Shown: positions 35,046 through 45,123 of the stretch, piece by piece
Position numbering within the stretch: position 1 is the first letter of the stretch
Layout of the letters: each line of letters opens with the position of its first letter
Assembly (NCBI RefSeq): GCF_011089895.1
Contig: NZ_JAANAT010000001.1
Span: forward strand, 1,984,001 to 2,048,000
DNA length: 64,000 nt
Direction of reading: 5' to 3'
Origin: Mucilaginibacter inviolabilis
GTDB lineage: Bacteria; Bacteroidota; Bacteroidia; Sphingobacteriales; Sphingobacteriaceae
Position numbers and translations under genes: made by a program
The notes under the pieces: model-generated
Told to the model about the DNA's origin: nothing
The model's database searches: none
The model's input: only the letters and a program-made list of their open reading frames with translations

Positions 35046-38000
35046 TTATTGCTCGTTACGATCTCTTGCTTCGCGTGCAGCCTGTTTGGCCCGCTCCATG
35101 TCTGTATAATCATCGGCTACTACAAAATTGTCTTCTTCTACGCTTTCGCATTCATAAAGTCGGCGGCGGGTTGCGGTTGGTCTTTGTGTAGCAGCGCCTT
35201 TGTTTTTGGCTTCTAGCATTTTTTGAATGATACGGGCTTCATCCCTGGCTATGGCTTTTTGTTTTTCAGCATCCTTTTCAATGTCCCAGTACAGTACACC
35301 ATCAACAAAGGTTTTCTCGGCAACAGCATAAACAGACAAGGGATCAGCCGACCATAAAACAATATCGGCGTCCTTACCCGGCTTAATACTACCTATCCGG
35401 TTATCTACGTGCATCATTTTCGCCGGGTTTAAGGTTACCAGCTTTAAAGCATCCTCCTCGCTCATGTGTCCGTAGGTCACGGCTTTCCCGGCTTCCTGGT
35501 TCAGACGGCGGGCCATTTCCGCATCATCGGAGTTAAAGCCGGTTACCAAACCTACTTCATGCATCAGCTTGCCGTTGTATGGGATGGCTTCGGCCACTTC
35601 ACTTTTGTATGCCCACCAATCCGAGAAGGTAGAACCAGCAATATTGTGCGCTTTCATTTTATCAGCCACTTTATAGCCTTCCAGTATATGGGTGAAAGTA
35701 TTGATATGGAAACCCATCGAGTCAGCCACATGCATCAACATATTGATCTCTGATTGTACATAAGAGTGGCAGGTGATAAAGCGTTTGTTATCCAGTATCT
35801 CCACCAGGGCGTCCAGCTCCAAATCCCTGCGGGTGGTGCTTCCCTTTGCTACACGAGCCGCTTTGTATTCTTTGGCACGTGTAAAGGCATCTATATATAC
35901 CTCTTCAACCCCCATGCGTGTTTGCGGAAATCGCAGGGCCGAATTATTGGCAACAGGCCCATTATTACTTCCTTTTACGTTTTCGCCTAGGGCAAATTTG
36001 ATAAAGCCGTCGCTGCCCGCAACCTTGATCTCCTCGGGCAGCATACCCCAGCGGTGTTTGATCAGTTGTGTTTGACCGCCAATAGCATTGGCCGAACCAT
36101 GCAATATATGCGATGTGGTTACCCCACCGGCCAATTGACGGTACAGATTGATATCTTCCGCGTCAATAACATCGGCTATGCGAACCTCTGAAGTAACCGA
36201 CTGTGTACCTTCGTTAATGCCCCCGGTTGCCGCGATATGTGAGTGCTCATCAACAATGCCTGCCGATATGTGCTTACCTGTGGCGTCTATTACTTTTGCC
36301 CCAGCCGATGAAAGATTTTTGCCTACCGCCTTTATCTTGCCGTTTTCCAATAAAACGTCGGTGTTTTTTAATATACCGTCTTTTTCATTTGTCCATACGG
36401 TACCGTTTTTTAACAACACAGTTTCGGCCTTGGGTATTTCGGTATTACCAAACGCGGTAAACGGATAAATGACAGGCCCAACGCTTGCATTAGGTTTAGG
36501 GGTATCCTGTGAAGATTTTGATACAGGCGCAGCGCTACTGAACGTTGCAGTCCATTTACTTAATGAGCCATCCGGAAATATGGCATCACCTTTTAATGTT
36601 ATCGGTGAAACAGAAGCGATATATCCGGATAAACGGATGATACCTTCGGGATTCTTCTTATAGTCAAAATAAACGCTTACGCGATCGCCGGTCCGTGTAA
36701 TAGTTCCCCGGGTACGGGTGCTATCCGTGCCAGAACGTTTAACACTCGCTTCGTACACACCAGGCGTACCGCTGATAGTTAAGGTAGTATTGGCAAAGCC
36801 CGTTCCGTTAACCTGGTAATTCCCGCGCAGATCGGCAACGTTCATTTTACTTACCACATACTGGCGCCCTTCTGTCCAGGTCTCATAAATAATGTTATCT
36901 GGTTTGAACAGCTCGCCCGAAGTAATAATAAAGCTGGCCAGTTTACCTTTGCTTAAGGTACCTACTTTGTCGGACACACCAAGCATTTCTGCTGGTACGG
37001 TTGTCAATGAGTTCAGGGCTTGTTTTTCACTCAATCCGGAAGTGATGGCGGTTCTGATGTTTGTCCAAAAATCACGGGCATTGGTTAGTCCGTATGATGT
37101 TATGGCGAATTTCACACCTGCTTTTTCCAGAACCCCGGGATTGGTTGGTGCCAGCTCCCAGTTTTTCAATTGCTCATATTTAACGGTCCGGGCATCTATA
37201 GGATCCTCCACATCATAAGGCTCGGGGAAATTCACGGGAATGATAAATTCACTGCCTGTAGCTTTGATAGCAGCTACGCGACGATACTCCAATCCATCGG
37301 TTTTGTAAATATAATGGCGGCCAAACTCTTTGGCTATTTTATCGGCCCGTAAAATACTTTGCGGGTCACTTACCTCAAAAATCTGGGGCAGGTTTTGGGT
37401 ACGGTTAAATTCATCAAGCGAGATATTATACTCTGCTTTTTGTGTTTTATACCACTGCGCATCGTAATAGGTTTGACGGAGCAGGGCTATGCTACCCATT
37501 AATGATGATGGATAGTTGGTTGCAGCAGTGCCTTTACTGAAAGAATAATGCGCGGCGGCCTGATCGTTCAGCATCACTAGGTTATCGCGCTCATCGGCTA
37601 AGCTTACTACAACAGAAGTTCCGCGGGCGATGCCATCATGTATCAATGATTGTACGATGCTAAAGCCGTTTTTCTTCAGCTCTTCGCTCTTTGCTGCATC
37701 ACCATGAAATACCGTTTTGGCATTCATCTCGGGTTTGATGGATTCATTCCAGCCATAAGCCCCCGGTTTGGTAGATACGGGGACAATGACCCTCCCGAAA
37801 CCACCAGCTCCAAATGCCTGCCTTGGTTGTTCTGGTATACCGTAGGTGGTGTATGCGTCAATAAGACCGGGATAAATAAATTTCCCCTCCAGGTTCACTA
37901 CGGTATAGCCTTTAGGGATAGGGATATCCTTGCCAACGGCTTCAATTATCCTGTCTTTCACCAATAGTGTGCCGCCGCTTATGGTTTGATCTGCGCTGGT

Positions 38001-38132
38001 TATTATGGTGCCATTGGTAAACGCGTATTGCCCCGGACGGATATCCCATGCACCGTTAACCGGGAAGGTTTCCTGAGCATTGGAAATTTTAAGAGCAAAA
38101 AAGAGAAAGCAAAAAAGTATTGTTTTTTTCAT
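35046..38132 (-). CDS. Exported double amidohydrolase-domain protein
   Basis: 1028 aa. Signal peptide, then an N-terminal amidohydrolase-like region (about 30-430) whose metal motif is degenerate (YPGLIDAYTTYG), a beta-rich middle part (about 430-540), and a C-terminal amidohydrolase domain (about 575-980) with an intact HxH (His630 and His632 in IVDEHSHIA), FTHILEGYK and GFNSDDAE, ending in GSIKPGKDADIVLWS. Only the second domain looks catalytic. Substrates of such periplasmic proteins are usually cyclic amides or peptides; unknown here. The downstream gene encodes a further degenerate relative. Confidence 0.85.
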   Translation of the reverse strand: MKKTILFCFLFFALKISNAQETFPVNGAWDIRPGQYAFTNGTIITSADQTISGGTLLVKDRIIEAVGKDIPIPKGYTVVNLEGKFIYPGLIDAYTTYGIPEQPRQAFGAGGFGRVIVPVSTKPGAYGWNESIKPEMNAKTVFHGDAAKSEELKKNGFSIVQSLIHDGIARGTSVVVSLADERDNLVMLNDQAAAHYSFSKGTAATNYPSSLMGSIALLRQTYYDAQWYKTQKAEYNISLDEFNRTQNLPQIFEVSDPQSILRADKIAKEFGRHYIYKTDGLEYRRVAAIKATGSEFIIPVNFPEPYDVEDPIDARTVKYEQLKNWELAPTNPGVLEKAGVKFAITSYGLTNARDFWTNIRTAITSGLSEKQALNSLTTVPAEMLGVSDKVGTLSKGKLASFIITSGELFKPDNIIYETWTEGRQYVVSKMNVADLRGNYQVNGTGFANTTLTISGTPGVYEASVKRSGTDSTRTRGTITRTGDRVSVYFDYKKNPEGIIRLSGYIASVSPITLKGDAIFPDGSLSKWTATFSSAAPVSKSSQDTPKPNASVGPVIYPFTAFGNTEIPKAETVLLKNGTVWTNEKDGILKNTDVLLENGKIKAVGKNLSSAGAKVIDATGKHISAGIVDEHSHIAATGGINEGTQSVTSEVRIADVIDAEDINLYRQLAGGVTTSHILHGSANAIGGQTQLIKHRWGMLPEEIKVAGSDGFIKFALGENVKGSNNGPVANNSALRFPQTRMGVEEVYIDAFTRAKEYKAARVAKGSTTRRDLELDALVEILDNKRFITCHSYVQSEINMLMHVADSMGFHINTFTHILEGYKVADKMKAHNIAGSTFSDWWAYKSEVAEAIPYNGKLMHEVGLVTGFNSDDAEMARRLNQEAGKAVTYGHMSEEDALKLVTLNPAKMMHVDNRIGSIKPGKDADIVLWSADPLSVYAVAEKTFVDGVLYWDIEKDAEKQKAIARDEARIIQKMLEAKNKGAATQRPTATRRRLYECESVEEDNFVVADDYTDMERAKQAAREARDRNEQ

Positions 38133-38311
38133 ATGTATTGACTTACCTCTAAATTTATCAATTAAGCTCAGAAAAAGAATAAATATTTTAATTATTCATG
38201 GGTTTGTTACACCAATCTAGGATATTAATCCTTATAAATAGGAACTTTAATAAATTGAGGCCCTATTCTGCACGCGCTAATAAATAAGAATCAATTTCAT
38301 CGTATAAAAAT

Positions 38312-38344
38312 GAAGGCTTTGCTGTTTATAACAGCAAAGCCTTC
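38312..38344 (-). terminator. Terminator after SusD
   Basis: 15-bp perfect stem GAAGGCTTTGCTGTT/AACAGCAAAGCCTTC with a 3-nt loop; on the minus strand it is followed by ATTTTTAT, 38 bp after the SusD stop. Confidence 0.85.
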
Positions 38345-38381
38345 TGAGCAGATTCTTTTATTAAAATAACCTTATTAATTT

Positions 38382-40250
38382 TTAATTATAACCTGGGTTT
38401 TGAATCAATTTAAGATTCTTATTTACCTCAGTTAGGTTGATAGGTAAAAAGTACATCTTATCGAGCCATTGCCTGTTTTCGATGCTATTATCAATACCTG
38501 GCGTATAGGTATAATTATAAATAGTTTCATCATGTCTGTATGGTGATGGAGCCGTTTGGCCTGGCTTTAAGGTACCTGTTACGGTTATAAAGATCAATTT
38601 TTGCCCCAGGGTAGCGGGCGCTATCATCCAGCGGCGTGCATCATGGTAACGCTGTTCTTCATAAACCATTTCTACCCTTCGCTCATTGCGGTAGCGTTGT
38701 CTCAAAGCGTCGCCCGATTCTGTAAGAGCTGGCATTCCTGCGCGGAAACGGATCTTGTTGAGCCAGGTCCGGGCTTCAGCGTCCTGTCCTAGCTCGATAC
38801 AAGCTTCAGCATAGTTAAATACCGCCTCGGTGTAACGGAAAAATGGCCATGGAATAAACTGTTTGGTGTTATTATCAACTACGTTCGGATCGATATCGAT
38901 AAACTTGCGTACGTAGTAACCAGTCCAGCTGCCGTTCCAGTTTTCGATGCTGCTTTGACGGGTATCTAAGCCAGCCAATGTTCCTGAACCAACCTGATAA
39001 CTCCCGGTTTGAATTTGATTTGCCGGATCAACGTTACCAGATATCTTATCGCGGGGTTTCCATCCGGCACCATCATATAATATGGAAGCATAGAACCGCG
39101 GATCCCTGTTTTTATAAGGCGCAGCTTTATTTGCCGGGTTATTCCAGTCGAATTTAGTACCATCAATATTTTCATAATCGCTCACTAAATTCTCAACTGG
39201 CGTATTACCTGCCCAGTTATGATAGCCATTTGGGCCATTATTTAAGCCTACATTTTCGCCGCCTTCATCTTTACCCGCAACAAAATACCGGGCAAAAATA
39301 AGTTCGCTTGAAGCTGTTGCGTCAACAAATGTGGCTTTACTGCCACCGCCCATAGCGATAGAGATATAGTTAGTTTTGGCATCATCAAACGAGGCTGGTG
39401 AAGACAGATTGAGTTTATAGCCTGTGCCTGCGGCGTCTAAAACCGCTTTGGCAGCGTCTTTTGCAGCCTGCCAACGAGCAGTCCTGTCGCCACTTATATA
39501 ACCAAGAAGCTCTGGATGTCCGTAGGCGCTGATTACGGCAGATTTGGCTTTGGCAGTTGGAATATCATGCAGATCACTCGCGGCATATAACAATACCCTT
39601 GATTTTAAAGCCAGGGCGACTGGTACGGATGTTCGGCCTTTGTCCATCGTTTTACCGGTTAACAGCGTAACAGCACTATCACAATCGGCAGTGATAAACT
39701 TAATACAATCGTCGTAGTTGTTTCTGGCTACAGAGTAATCGGCTTCACCCAATTGATATACTTTGGTAATAAGGGGCACACCGCCATAGTAACGCACCAA
39801 CTGCTGATAATAGTAGGCCCGTAAAAAATGGGCCTCTCCCTGCAGGCGCTCTTTAAGCGATTGATCAATGGTGGACTTAACGAGATTCTGCAATGCTACA
39901 TTACATGTTCTGATGCGGTTATACATGCTACCCCATTCGTAAGTATTGTTTGTCCAGCCAATATTGCTTGGCCCAACAGTACCTTCATTAATGATATTTA
40001 TACCTCTTCCGGGATGGGTAAATACGGCTTCGTCTGATAGGGAAGCCAGCTCCTGCTCATCAAAACCACCATTGCCTAAGCCATTATAAATTTCGTTTAC
40101 AAAAGCGGCGGAAAGAGCACCATCTTTCCAGGTATCTTCGGAGGGCACTTCTGTTAAGGGCTTGGTGTTTAAAAAGTCTTTCTTACAGGAAGTAAGTAAC
40201 GCGCCCGAAACAATTAACACAGTTAAAGTATGTTTGATTAAATTTTTCAT
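38382..40250 (-). CDS. SusD/RagB-type nutrient-binding lipoprotein
   Basis: 622 aa. Lipobox GALLTSCKKDF (Cys about 22), followed by NTKPLTEVPSEDTWKDG, the usual SusD N-terminal block, TPR-like helices (LQGEAHFLRAYYYQQLVRYYG), and the C-terminal blocks FRYTEAVFNYAEACIELG and RNERRVEMVYEEQRYHDARRW typical of the RagB/SusD family. It caps the SusC barrel encoded 11 bp upstream and binds the ligand at the cell surface. No glycoside hydrolase is adjacent, so the ligand is open. Ended by a strong terminator. Confidence 0.93.
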   Translation of the reverse strand: MKNLIKHTLTVLIVSGALLTSCKKDFLNTKPLTEVPSEDTWKDGALSAAFVNEIYNGLGNGGFDEQELASLSDEAVFTHPGRGINIINEGTVGPSNIGWTNNTYEWGSMYNRIRTCNVALQNLVKSTIDQSLKERLQGEAHFLRAYYYQQLVRYYGGVPLITKVYQLGEADYSVARNNYDDCIKFITADCDSAVTLLTGKTMDKGRTSVPVALALKSRVLLYAASDLHDIPTAKAKSAVISAYGHPELLGYISGDRTARWQAAKDAAKAVLDAAGTGYKLNLSSPASFDDAKTNYISIAMGGGSKATFVDATASSELIFARYFVAGKDEGGENVGLNNGPNGYHNWAGNTPVENLVSDYENIDGTKFDWNNPANKAAPYKNRDPRFYASILYDGAGWKPRDKISGNVDPANQIQTGSYQVGSGTLAGLDTRQSSIENWNGSWTGYYVRKFIDIDPNVVDNNTKQFIPWPFFRYTEAVFNYAEACIELGQDAEARTWLNKIRFRAGMPALTESGDALRQRYRNERRVEMVYEEQRYHDARRWMIAPATLGQKLIFITVTGTLKPGQTAPSPYRHDETIYNYTYTPGIDNSIENRQWLDKMYFLPINLTEVNKNLKLIQNPGYN

Positions 40251-40261
40251 GGTTTTCGTTA

Positions 40262-43200
40262 TTAAAAGGTTACTCTGACACCAGTATTTAAAATTCTTGA
40301 CTGCGGATAATACTGTCCGTTGCCAGAAAGTGATTCAGGATCCCATATATGTAATTTATCCCAGGTGATGAGGTTTAGACCACTTACATACACCCTTAAA
40401 TTGCTCATCCCAATTTTTTGAGCTATCTGACCAGGAAGATTATAACCCAGCTCCACATTCTTTAAACGGATATAGTTGGTGCTTCTGTAGAAATAGGTAT
40501 TGGCCTTGTTACCCAAAGAATACCAGGCATCACCCCGGTTAGCAATGCGCGGATCAACACTGCTTGGTTTGTCAACTGTCCATTGGTGATCATAGGTATA
40601 TTGCAGATAATTACCTATATCTCCCGATTCTGTATCAACTGGCAGGTACCCTCCCGTTGCTCCCTGGAATAGTATAGACAGATCAAACATTTTGTATTGC
40701 AGGTTAATAGCAAAACCACCGGTAAATTTGGGCGTTAAGCCCATATCCAGCCTTTTACGGTCGTCACCATTAATTTTACCATCGCCATTAATATCCTTAA
40801 ATTTCAGATCGCCGGGCTTAAGCTGCGGGGTCATTTCGCTGTAATCTAACTTATTGGCATTAATTTCGGCCTGGTCTTTAAATACCCCGTCGACAACATA
40901 TAAAAGCGGCGATCCAATAGGCATTCCTGTTTGACGCTGGTAAGGAAGAACTCCCGGAGCTTCATCCTGGTAGATGATCTTATTTTTGGCATATCCACCG
41001 TTGATACTCACATTATACTTGAGTTCACCAATCTTCCCCTTATACCCTATTTTAAACTCATAACCTTTATTATTAACCTTACCTATATTTTCAGGAGGTA
41101 AAAGATTACTTATCCCCGTACTGGCCGGTGTTGAACCCTGGCGAGCCCAAAGTATATTGGTTCGTTTATTATAGAAGTAATCCAATTCAAAATTAATACG
41201 GCCTTCCAACAACTCACCCTCCAAACCAATATCATAATTATTGGCTACTTCCCAGGTAAAATTGGGGTTAGGCACCCGCAGCTCGTATAATGATTTGGTT
41301 ACCTGATCATTAAATATATAGCTCCCAAAACCGTAAGTTGATAAGTATTGATTTTCCTGTAGTGTATTATTGTAGTATGGCTCTGCTCCCATTTGTCCAT
41401 AGGAGGCCCGTATTTTTAGGTAATTGACTGCCTTAACGTTGTTTTTCCAGAAATCTTCCTGAGATATGTTATAGCCTAACAAAAAGCCCGGAAAGAATCC
41501 AAAACGATGTGCTTCGGGGAAGATATATGATCCGTCATAGCGCCATAAAAATTCGGCCAGGTATTTCTGCTTATAGTTGTAGGCGGCTCTGCCAAAATAA
41601 CTTAACCGGGCACGGTCATAAGCACCACCAGAGTTATCCTTTTCCGCATCGCCACCAGCAAATAACTGATCAACATCGGGCGATAGAAAGTAACGGCGAT
41701 AGGCGCTAAAATAATCATCACTAATGGTTTCACGCGTTACGGCTGCCATCAGGTTAATGGTATGATCGCTGAAAGTGCGATCGTAATTGATAAAGCCTCC
41801 TAATAAAACATTCAGCTTATTTTCATCACTTTGCGACAAGCGCGGATCGGTAAAGGTAGAGCGTACACTAGGTGTAAGTACAGGAGTTTTACCGTCCGCT
41901 TCATAGGATTTATGATCCCAGTAATACAACGTCCAGGGTGTCGACCATACCTTTTCGCGTTTGATGTACTTATCAATAGAAGCTGTACCGGTTAACTTTA
42001 AACCTTCTACTCCGGGAACCTGTATTTCCACTTTTCCGTTGGTTTGAAAATAGTCTCTCCTATCCCTGTCATATCCTGTTTTGTTGGTGGTAATTACAAT
42101 GGGGTTCTGACCGTTTTCGATATCCGGACCTGGTAAACCGTTGGGCCAAACCTCTTGTTCTGTAGGTTTGCCACGCATCAACATCCGGAAAATCGATCCC
42201 GCGCTTTGTGTCGGAAAGTTTCTGGCCTCCTCCCGCGCTGTTACGCCAACACTCGTATTGATATACTTATTTACCCGGGCATCTAGGTTTATGCGGAAGT
42301 CATATTGTTTGTAACCCGTAGCGGAGTTTTTGTAATAGCCATCCTGAGTGGTATAACCCAGCGACGTTAAGAATTTGAAGTTGTCTCCCCCCCCGGTTAA
42401 CTGCAGATTATGACGACTTTGAGGCGACCATGTTTTTAGGGTAGTTTTAAACCAATCGGTATTGGGGTGACCAAGCGGATCTGAACCATCCCGATATTTT
42501 TGTATATCGGCAGGCTGGAAAGCCGCATTGATCACTTTTCCGTTTTGAAGCGTGTAATGCCCTGTTGTGTTAAAAGCCGCCCAGGCTGTCCCCCAATCGG
42601 CTACCGGGATGTCGCTGTTATATAAGGTAATTTCATTATTCATGGTGGCATATTCAGCGGCATTCGCCATTTTGGGTATCACGGTAGCCTGCGCCCAACC
42701 TTGGTTAAAATCATATGATAGCTGTGTTTTTCCTGATTTACCATGTTTAGTGGTGATCAGAATAACCCCATTTGCCGCCCTTGAACCATAAATCGCCGCC
42801 GAAGCATCTTTTAAAACTGATATGCTTTCCACATCGGCCGGGTTTAACCGCTCTAAACCTCCGGCTCTGTCTGGTACACCATCAATAACTACAAGAGCAT
42901 CACTGTTACCCAGGCTGTTTGTCCCGCGAATATGAATGGCAGAACCATCATAACCCGGCTCGCCACTGGATTGTACCGCTGTAACCCCGGGTAAACGCCC
43001 GGCTAATGTATTTGATAAGTTTACTGTGGGTGATTTTTCCAGATCGGTTCCCTTAACAGAAGCCACAGATCCGGTTACGGTTACCTTTTTTTGGACACCA
43101 TAACCTACCACCACCACCTCGTTGAGTCCTTTTGATGAGGCCTGCAATTTAATACTAATGGCATTTTTTCCATTAACCGGCATCTCCAAAGTGTTATAGC

Positions 43201-43531
43201 CAATGTAAGTAATTACCAAAACTCCATCATCAGGGGCGGTAATAGTAAAACGTCCATTAACATCGGTCACCGTACCGTTATTGGTGCCTTTGACCATGAC
43301 CGATACGCCGATCAATTTTTCACCCGTGGCCTGATCGCTTACATTACCGGAGATTTTCACAGGAGCATTTATGTTATTTTTTCGCCCATATATCGTTTTG
43401 ACCGGTATTTTCCGGGTATTAGTAACATCCGCATAGGAAAACGGTGCCCATATCAGAACTATTAATAATTGACACAGAATAGTTTTACAAACTTTTTGCA
43501 GGGGATAATTCCTATCCAAATTGTGTTTCAT
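40262..43531 (-). CDS. SusC/RagA-type TonB-dependent transporter
   Basis: 1089 aa. An N-terminal signal region, a carboxypeptidase-like domain (about 55-135: VKISGNVSDQATGEKLIGVS), the SusC signature LNEVVVVGYGVQKK, a plug with SALVVIDG-like text (SDALVVIDGVPDRAGG) and VLKDASAAIYGSRAANGVIL, then a barrel ending ILNTGVRVTF. There is no STN anti-sigma-interaction domain, and no sigma/anti-sigma genes are nearby, so regulation is not of that type. Forms the outer-membrane import complex with the SusD downstream. Spacing to SusD is 11 bp. Confidence 0.95.
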   Translation of the reverse strand: MKHNLDRNYPLQKVCKTILCQLLIVLIWAPFSYADVTNTRKIPVKTIYGRKNNINAPVKISGNVSDQATGEKLIGVSVMVKGTNNGTVTDVNGRFTITAPDDGVLVITYIGYNTLEMPVNGKNAISIKLQASSKGLNEVVVVGYGVQKKVTVTGSVASVKGTDLEKSPTVNLSNTLAGRLPGVTAVQSSGEPGYDGSAIHIRGTNSLGNSDALVVIDGVPDRAGGLERLNPADVESISVLKDASAAIYGSRAANGVILITTKHGKSGKTQLSYDFNQGWAQATVIPKMANAAEYATMNNEITLYNSDIPVADWGTAWAAFNTTGHYTLQNGKVINAAFQPADIQKYRDGSDPLGHPNTDWFKTTLKTWSPQSRHNLQLTGGGDNFKFLTSLGYTTQDGYYKNSATGYKQYDFRINLDARVNKYINTSVGVTAREEARNFPTQSAGSIFRMLMRGKPTEQEVWPNGLPGPDIENGQNPIVITTNKTGYDRDRRDYFQTNGKVEIQVPGVEGLKLTGTASIDKYIKREKVWSTPWTLYYWDHKSYEADGKTPVLTPSVRSTFTDPRLSQSDENKLNVLLGGFINYDRTFSDHTINLMAAVTRETISDDYFSAYRRYFLSPDVDQLFAGGDAEKDNSGGAYDRARLSYFGRAAYNYKQKYLAEFLWRYDGSYIFPEAHRFGFFPGFLLGYNISQEDFWKNNVKAVNYLKIRASYGQMGAEPYYNNTLQENQYLSTYGFGSYIFNDQVTKSLYELRVPNPNFTWEVANNYDIGLEGELLEGRINFELDYFYNKRTNILWARQGSTPASTGISNLLPPENIGKVNNKGYEFKIGYKGKIGELKYNVSINGGYAKNKIIYQDEAPGVLPYQRQTGMPIGSPLLYVVDGVFKDQAEINANKLDYSEMTPQLKPGDLKFKDINGDGKINGDDRKRLDMGLTPKFTGGFAINLQYKMFDLSILFQGATGGYLPVDTESGDIGNYLQYTYDHQWTVDKPSSVDPRIANRGDAWYSLGNKANTYFYRSTNYIRLKNVELGYNLPGQIAQKIGMSNLRVYVSGLNLITWDKLHIWDPESLSGNGQYYPQSRILNTGVRVTF

Positions 43532-44153
43532 AGCTTTTTTAATTAGTTAATAATTAATGCGTGTAATAAGATGTACAGATACTTTTCAGGAGGAGATCAG
43601 TAATAATACTCCCTCTGACATTACATAATCGTTTTAGCTCATTTTTCTCATAGGCAATTGCTTTAGTTTATTTTTTACTAATTGGTTAATTCAATAAAAA
43701 GGCTGATATAGGCGATACCCGATACCGGGGTGCCTGGGCAAGGGCAAATAATATCACGCCCTGATACTCAGGGGTGGAGTAAGAGGGAGCTGTGTACTAT
43801 CGGCTGTTTCTGATAAAAAGTTGATAAGCGCACTTTATCAACCAGGAATTATCAGGTAAATGTTTAATTATCAATAGGTTCTGCAGAACAATAATTGTCC
43901 TAATAACACTTCTTTAATTGGCAGAGCTAATATAATAATATTTAAATAAGTTGTACACCGTATAAGAATATTAATAACTCATGGAAAATATTCTCCTTAA
44001 AACAAAGACGAGATAAACCGCTGATTGGTTCATTTAAAGCTAATTAATGACAAAACAGCATGTTTCTTTAATCGGCTTACCGTGAATACGGAAATTATTA
44101 CAGTGTTTTTTAAAGGGTTCATTTATTGATTACACCTGTTTGAAAGGATTTAT
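43532..44153. other. 622-bp intergenic region upstream of SusC and HtrA-like gene
   Basis: Divergent spacer, AT-rich apart from a short GC-rich part near 43710-43795. No coding frame, riboswitch core or exact TAnnTTTG element at a sensible position was found on either strand. Its length is unusual for this genome, so an unrecognised leader is possible. Confidence 0.4.
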
Positions 44154-45077
44154 ATGGATCAGTATTCTTCGACCATTATTAATGCCGTAGAGAAAGTTAA
44201 AACGGCAGTGGTCAAAATTGAACTTTTTAAACAACAAAAAGGAAAAGAACAGCCCGTTGGCTCTGGATCTGGCTTCTTGTTTTCTTCAGACGGATATCTT
44301 TTTACTAACAGCCATGTGGTACAACAGGCAGAGATTATTAAAGTTAAGATGCATGATGGCCATACACATGCAGCTACCCTGGTTGGTCAGGATCAGGATA
44401 CCGATTTGGCTATACTAAAAATATCTGCTTCAGATTTTATACCAGTTCACATGGGCGATTCCGAATCCCTGGCTATAGGACAATTGGTAATAGCTATTGG
44501 AAACCCCTTAGGCTTTCAACATACGGTAACAGCGGGTGTTGTTAGCGCCCTTGGCCGAACACTTCAAAGTCAAAACGGGCGATTGATGGACAGTATGATC
44601 CAGACAGACGCGGCTTTAAATCCGGGAAACTCCGGTGGCCCGCTCATCAATACTGATGGTGAAGTCATTGGTGTAAACACGGCCACTATAAGCGGAGCAC
44701 AGGGATTATGTTTTGCCATCAGCATTAATACAGCAAAAGATATCGCCAGTCAGCTAATCCGTTTTGGAAAAGTGAGAAGAGCATACCTGGGTTTGGTGTT
44801 GCAGCAAATAGATATTGTACCTAAATTACGGACAATAGCCGAAGTTGCTAATAAACAGGCCCTGTTTATTTCTGATGTGGCCAAAGGAAGTCCTGCAGAT
44901 AAAGCCGGAATCCAAAGTGGGGATATTTTATTCTCCTTTAATGACATAGCTATTGAAAGCTCCGATGCTCTTTTTAAGTTGTTATCTGAAGAAAAAATAG
45001 GTCAATTTCAATTTATCGGTATACTGCGAAACAATTATAAAACCGAGTTTCGGGTTACGCCTGTTCAAAAAAACTGA
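44154..45077 (+). CDS. HtrA/DegP-like S1C serine protease with PDZ domain, no signal peptide
   Basis: 307 aa. The trypsin-like catalytic triad is complete: His54 (TNSHVV), Asp84 (DTDLAIL) and Ser160 (NPGNSGGPL). One PDZ domain follows (about 205-300; FISDVAKGSPADKAGIQSGD). Unlike DegP/DegQ it begins MDQYSSTIINAVEKV with no signal peptide or membrane anchor, so it may act in the cytoplasm or be secreted by another route; an upstream signal in the same frame was not seen. Short for the family (usually 400-480 aa) because there is a single PDZ. Convergent with the LigD gene. Confidence 0.88.
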   Translation: MDQYSSTIINAVEKVKTAVVKIELFKQQKGKEQPVGSGSGFLFSSDGYLFTNSHVVQQAEIIKVKMHDGHTHAATLVGQDQDTDLAILKISASDFIPVHMGDSESLAIGQLVIAIGNPLGFQHTVTAGVVSALGRTLQSQNGRLMDSMIQTDAALNPGNSGGPLINTDGEVIGVNTATISGAQGLCFAISINTAKDIASQLIRFGKVRRAYLGLVLQQIDIVPKLRTIAEVANKQALFISDVAKGSPADKAGIQSGDILFSFNDIAIESSDALFKLLSEEKIGQFQFIGILRNNYKTEFRVTPVQKN

Positions 45078-45088
45078 TTGGGTATCTT

Positions 45089-45123
45089 AGCCTGTGGTCG
45101 GTGATAACACCGACCCACAGGCT
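45089..45123. terminator. Long stem-loop shared by convergent HtrA-like and LigD genes
   Basis: AGCCTGTGGTCGGTG pairs with CACCGACCCACAGGCT apart from one bulged C; loop ATAA. It ends inside the LigD stop codon. No long T run on either side, so termination strength is uncertain. Confidence 0.55.

Noticed and set aside
35754..37352. Several 60-108 codon plus-strand frames opposite the double amidohydrolase gene
   Set aside because: They mirror a strongly supported coding frame on the other strand and show no protein-family features.
38382..43531. SusC/SusD plus amidohydrolases as one polysaccharide locus
   Set aside because: A strong terminator at 38312-38344 separates them and there is no carbohydrate enzyme nearby.
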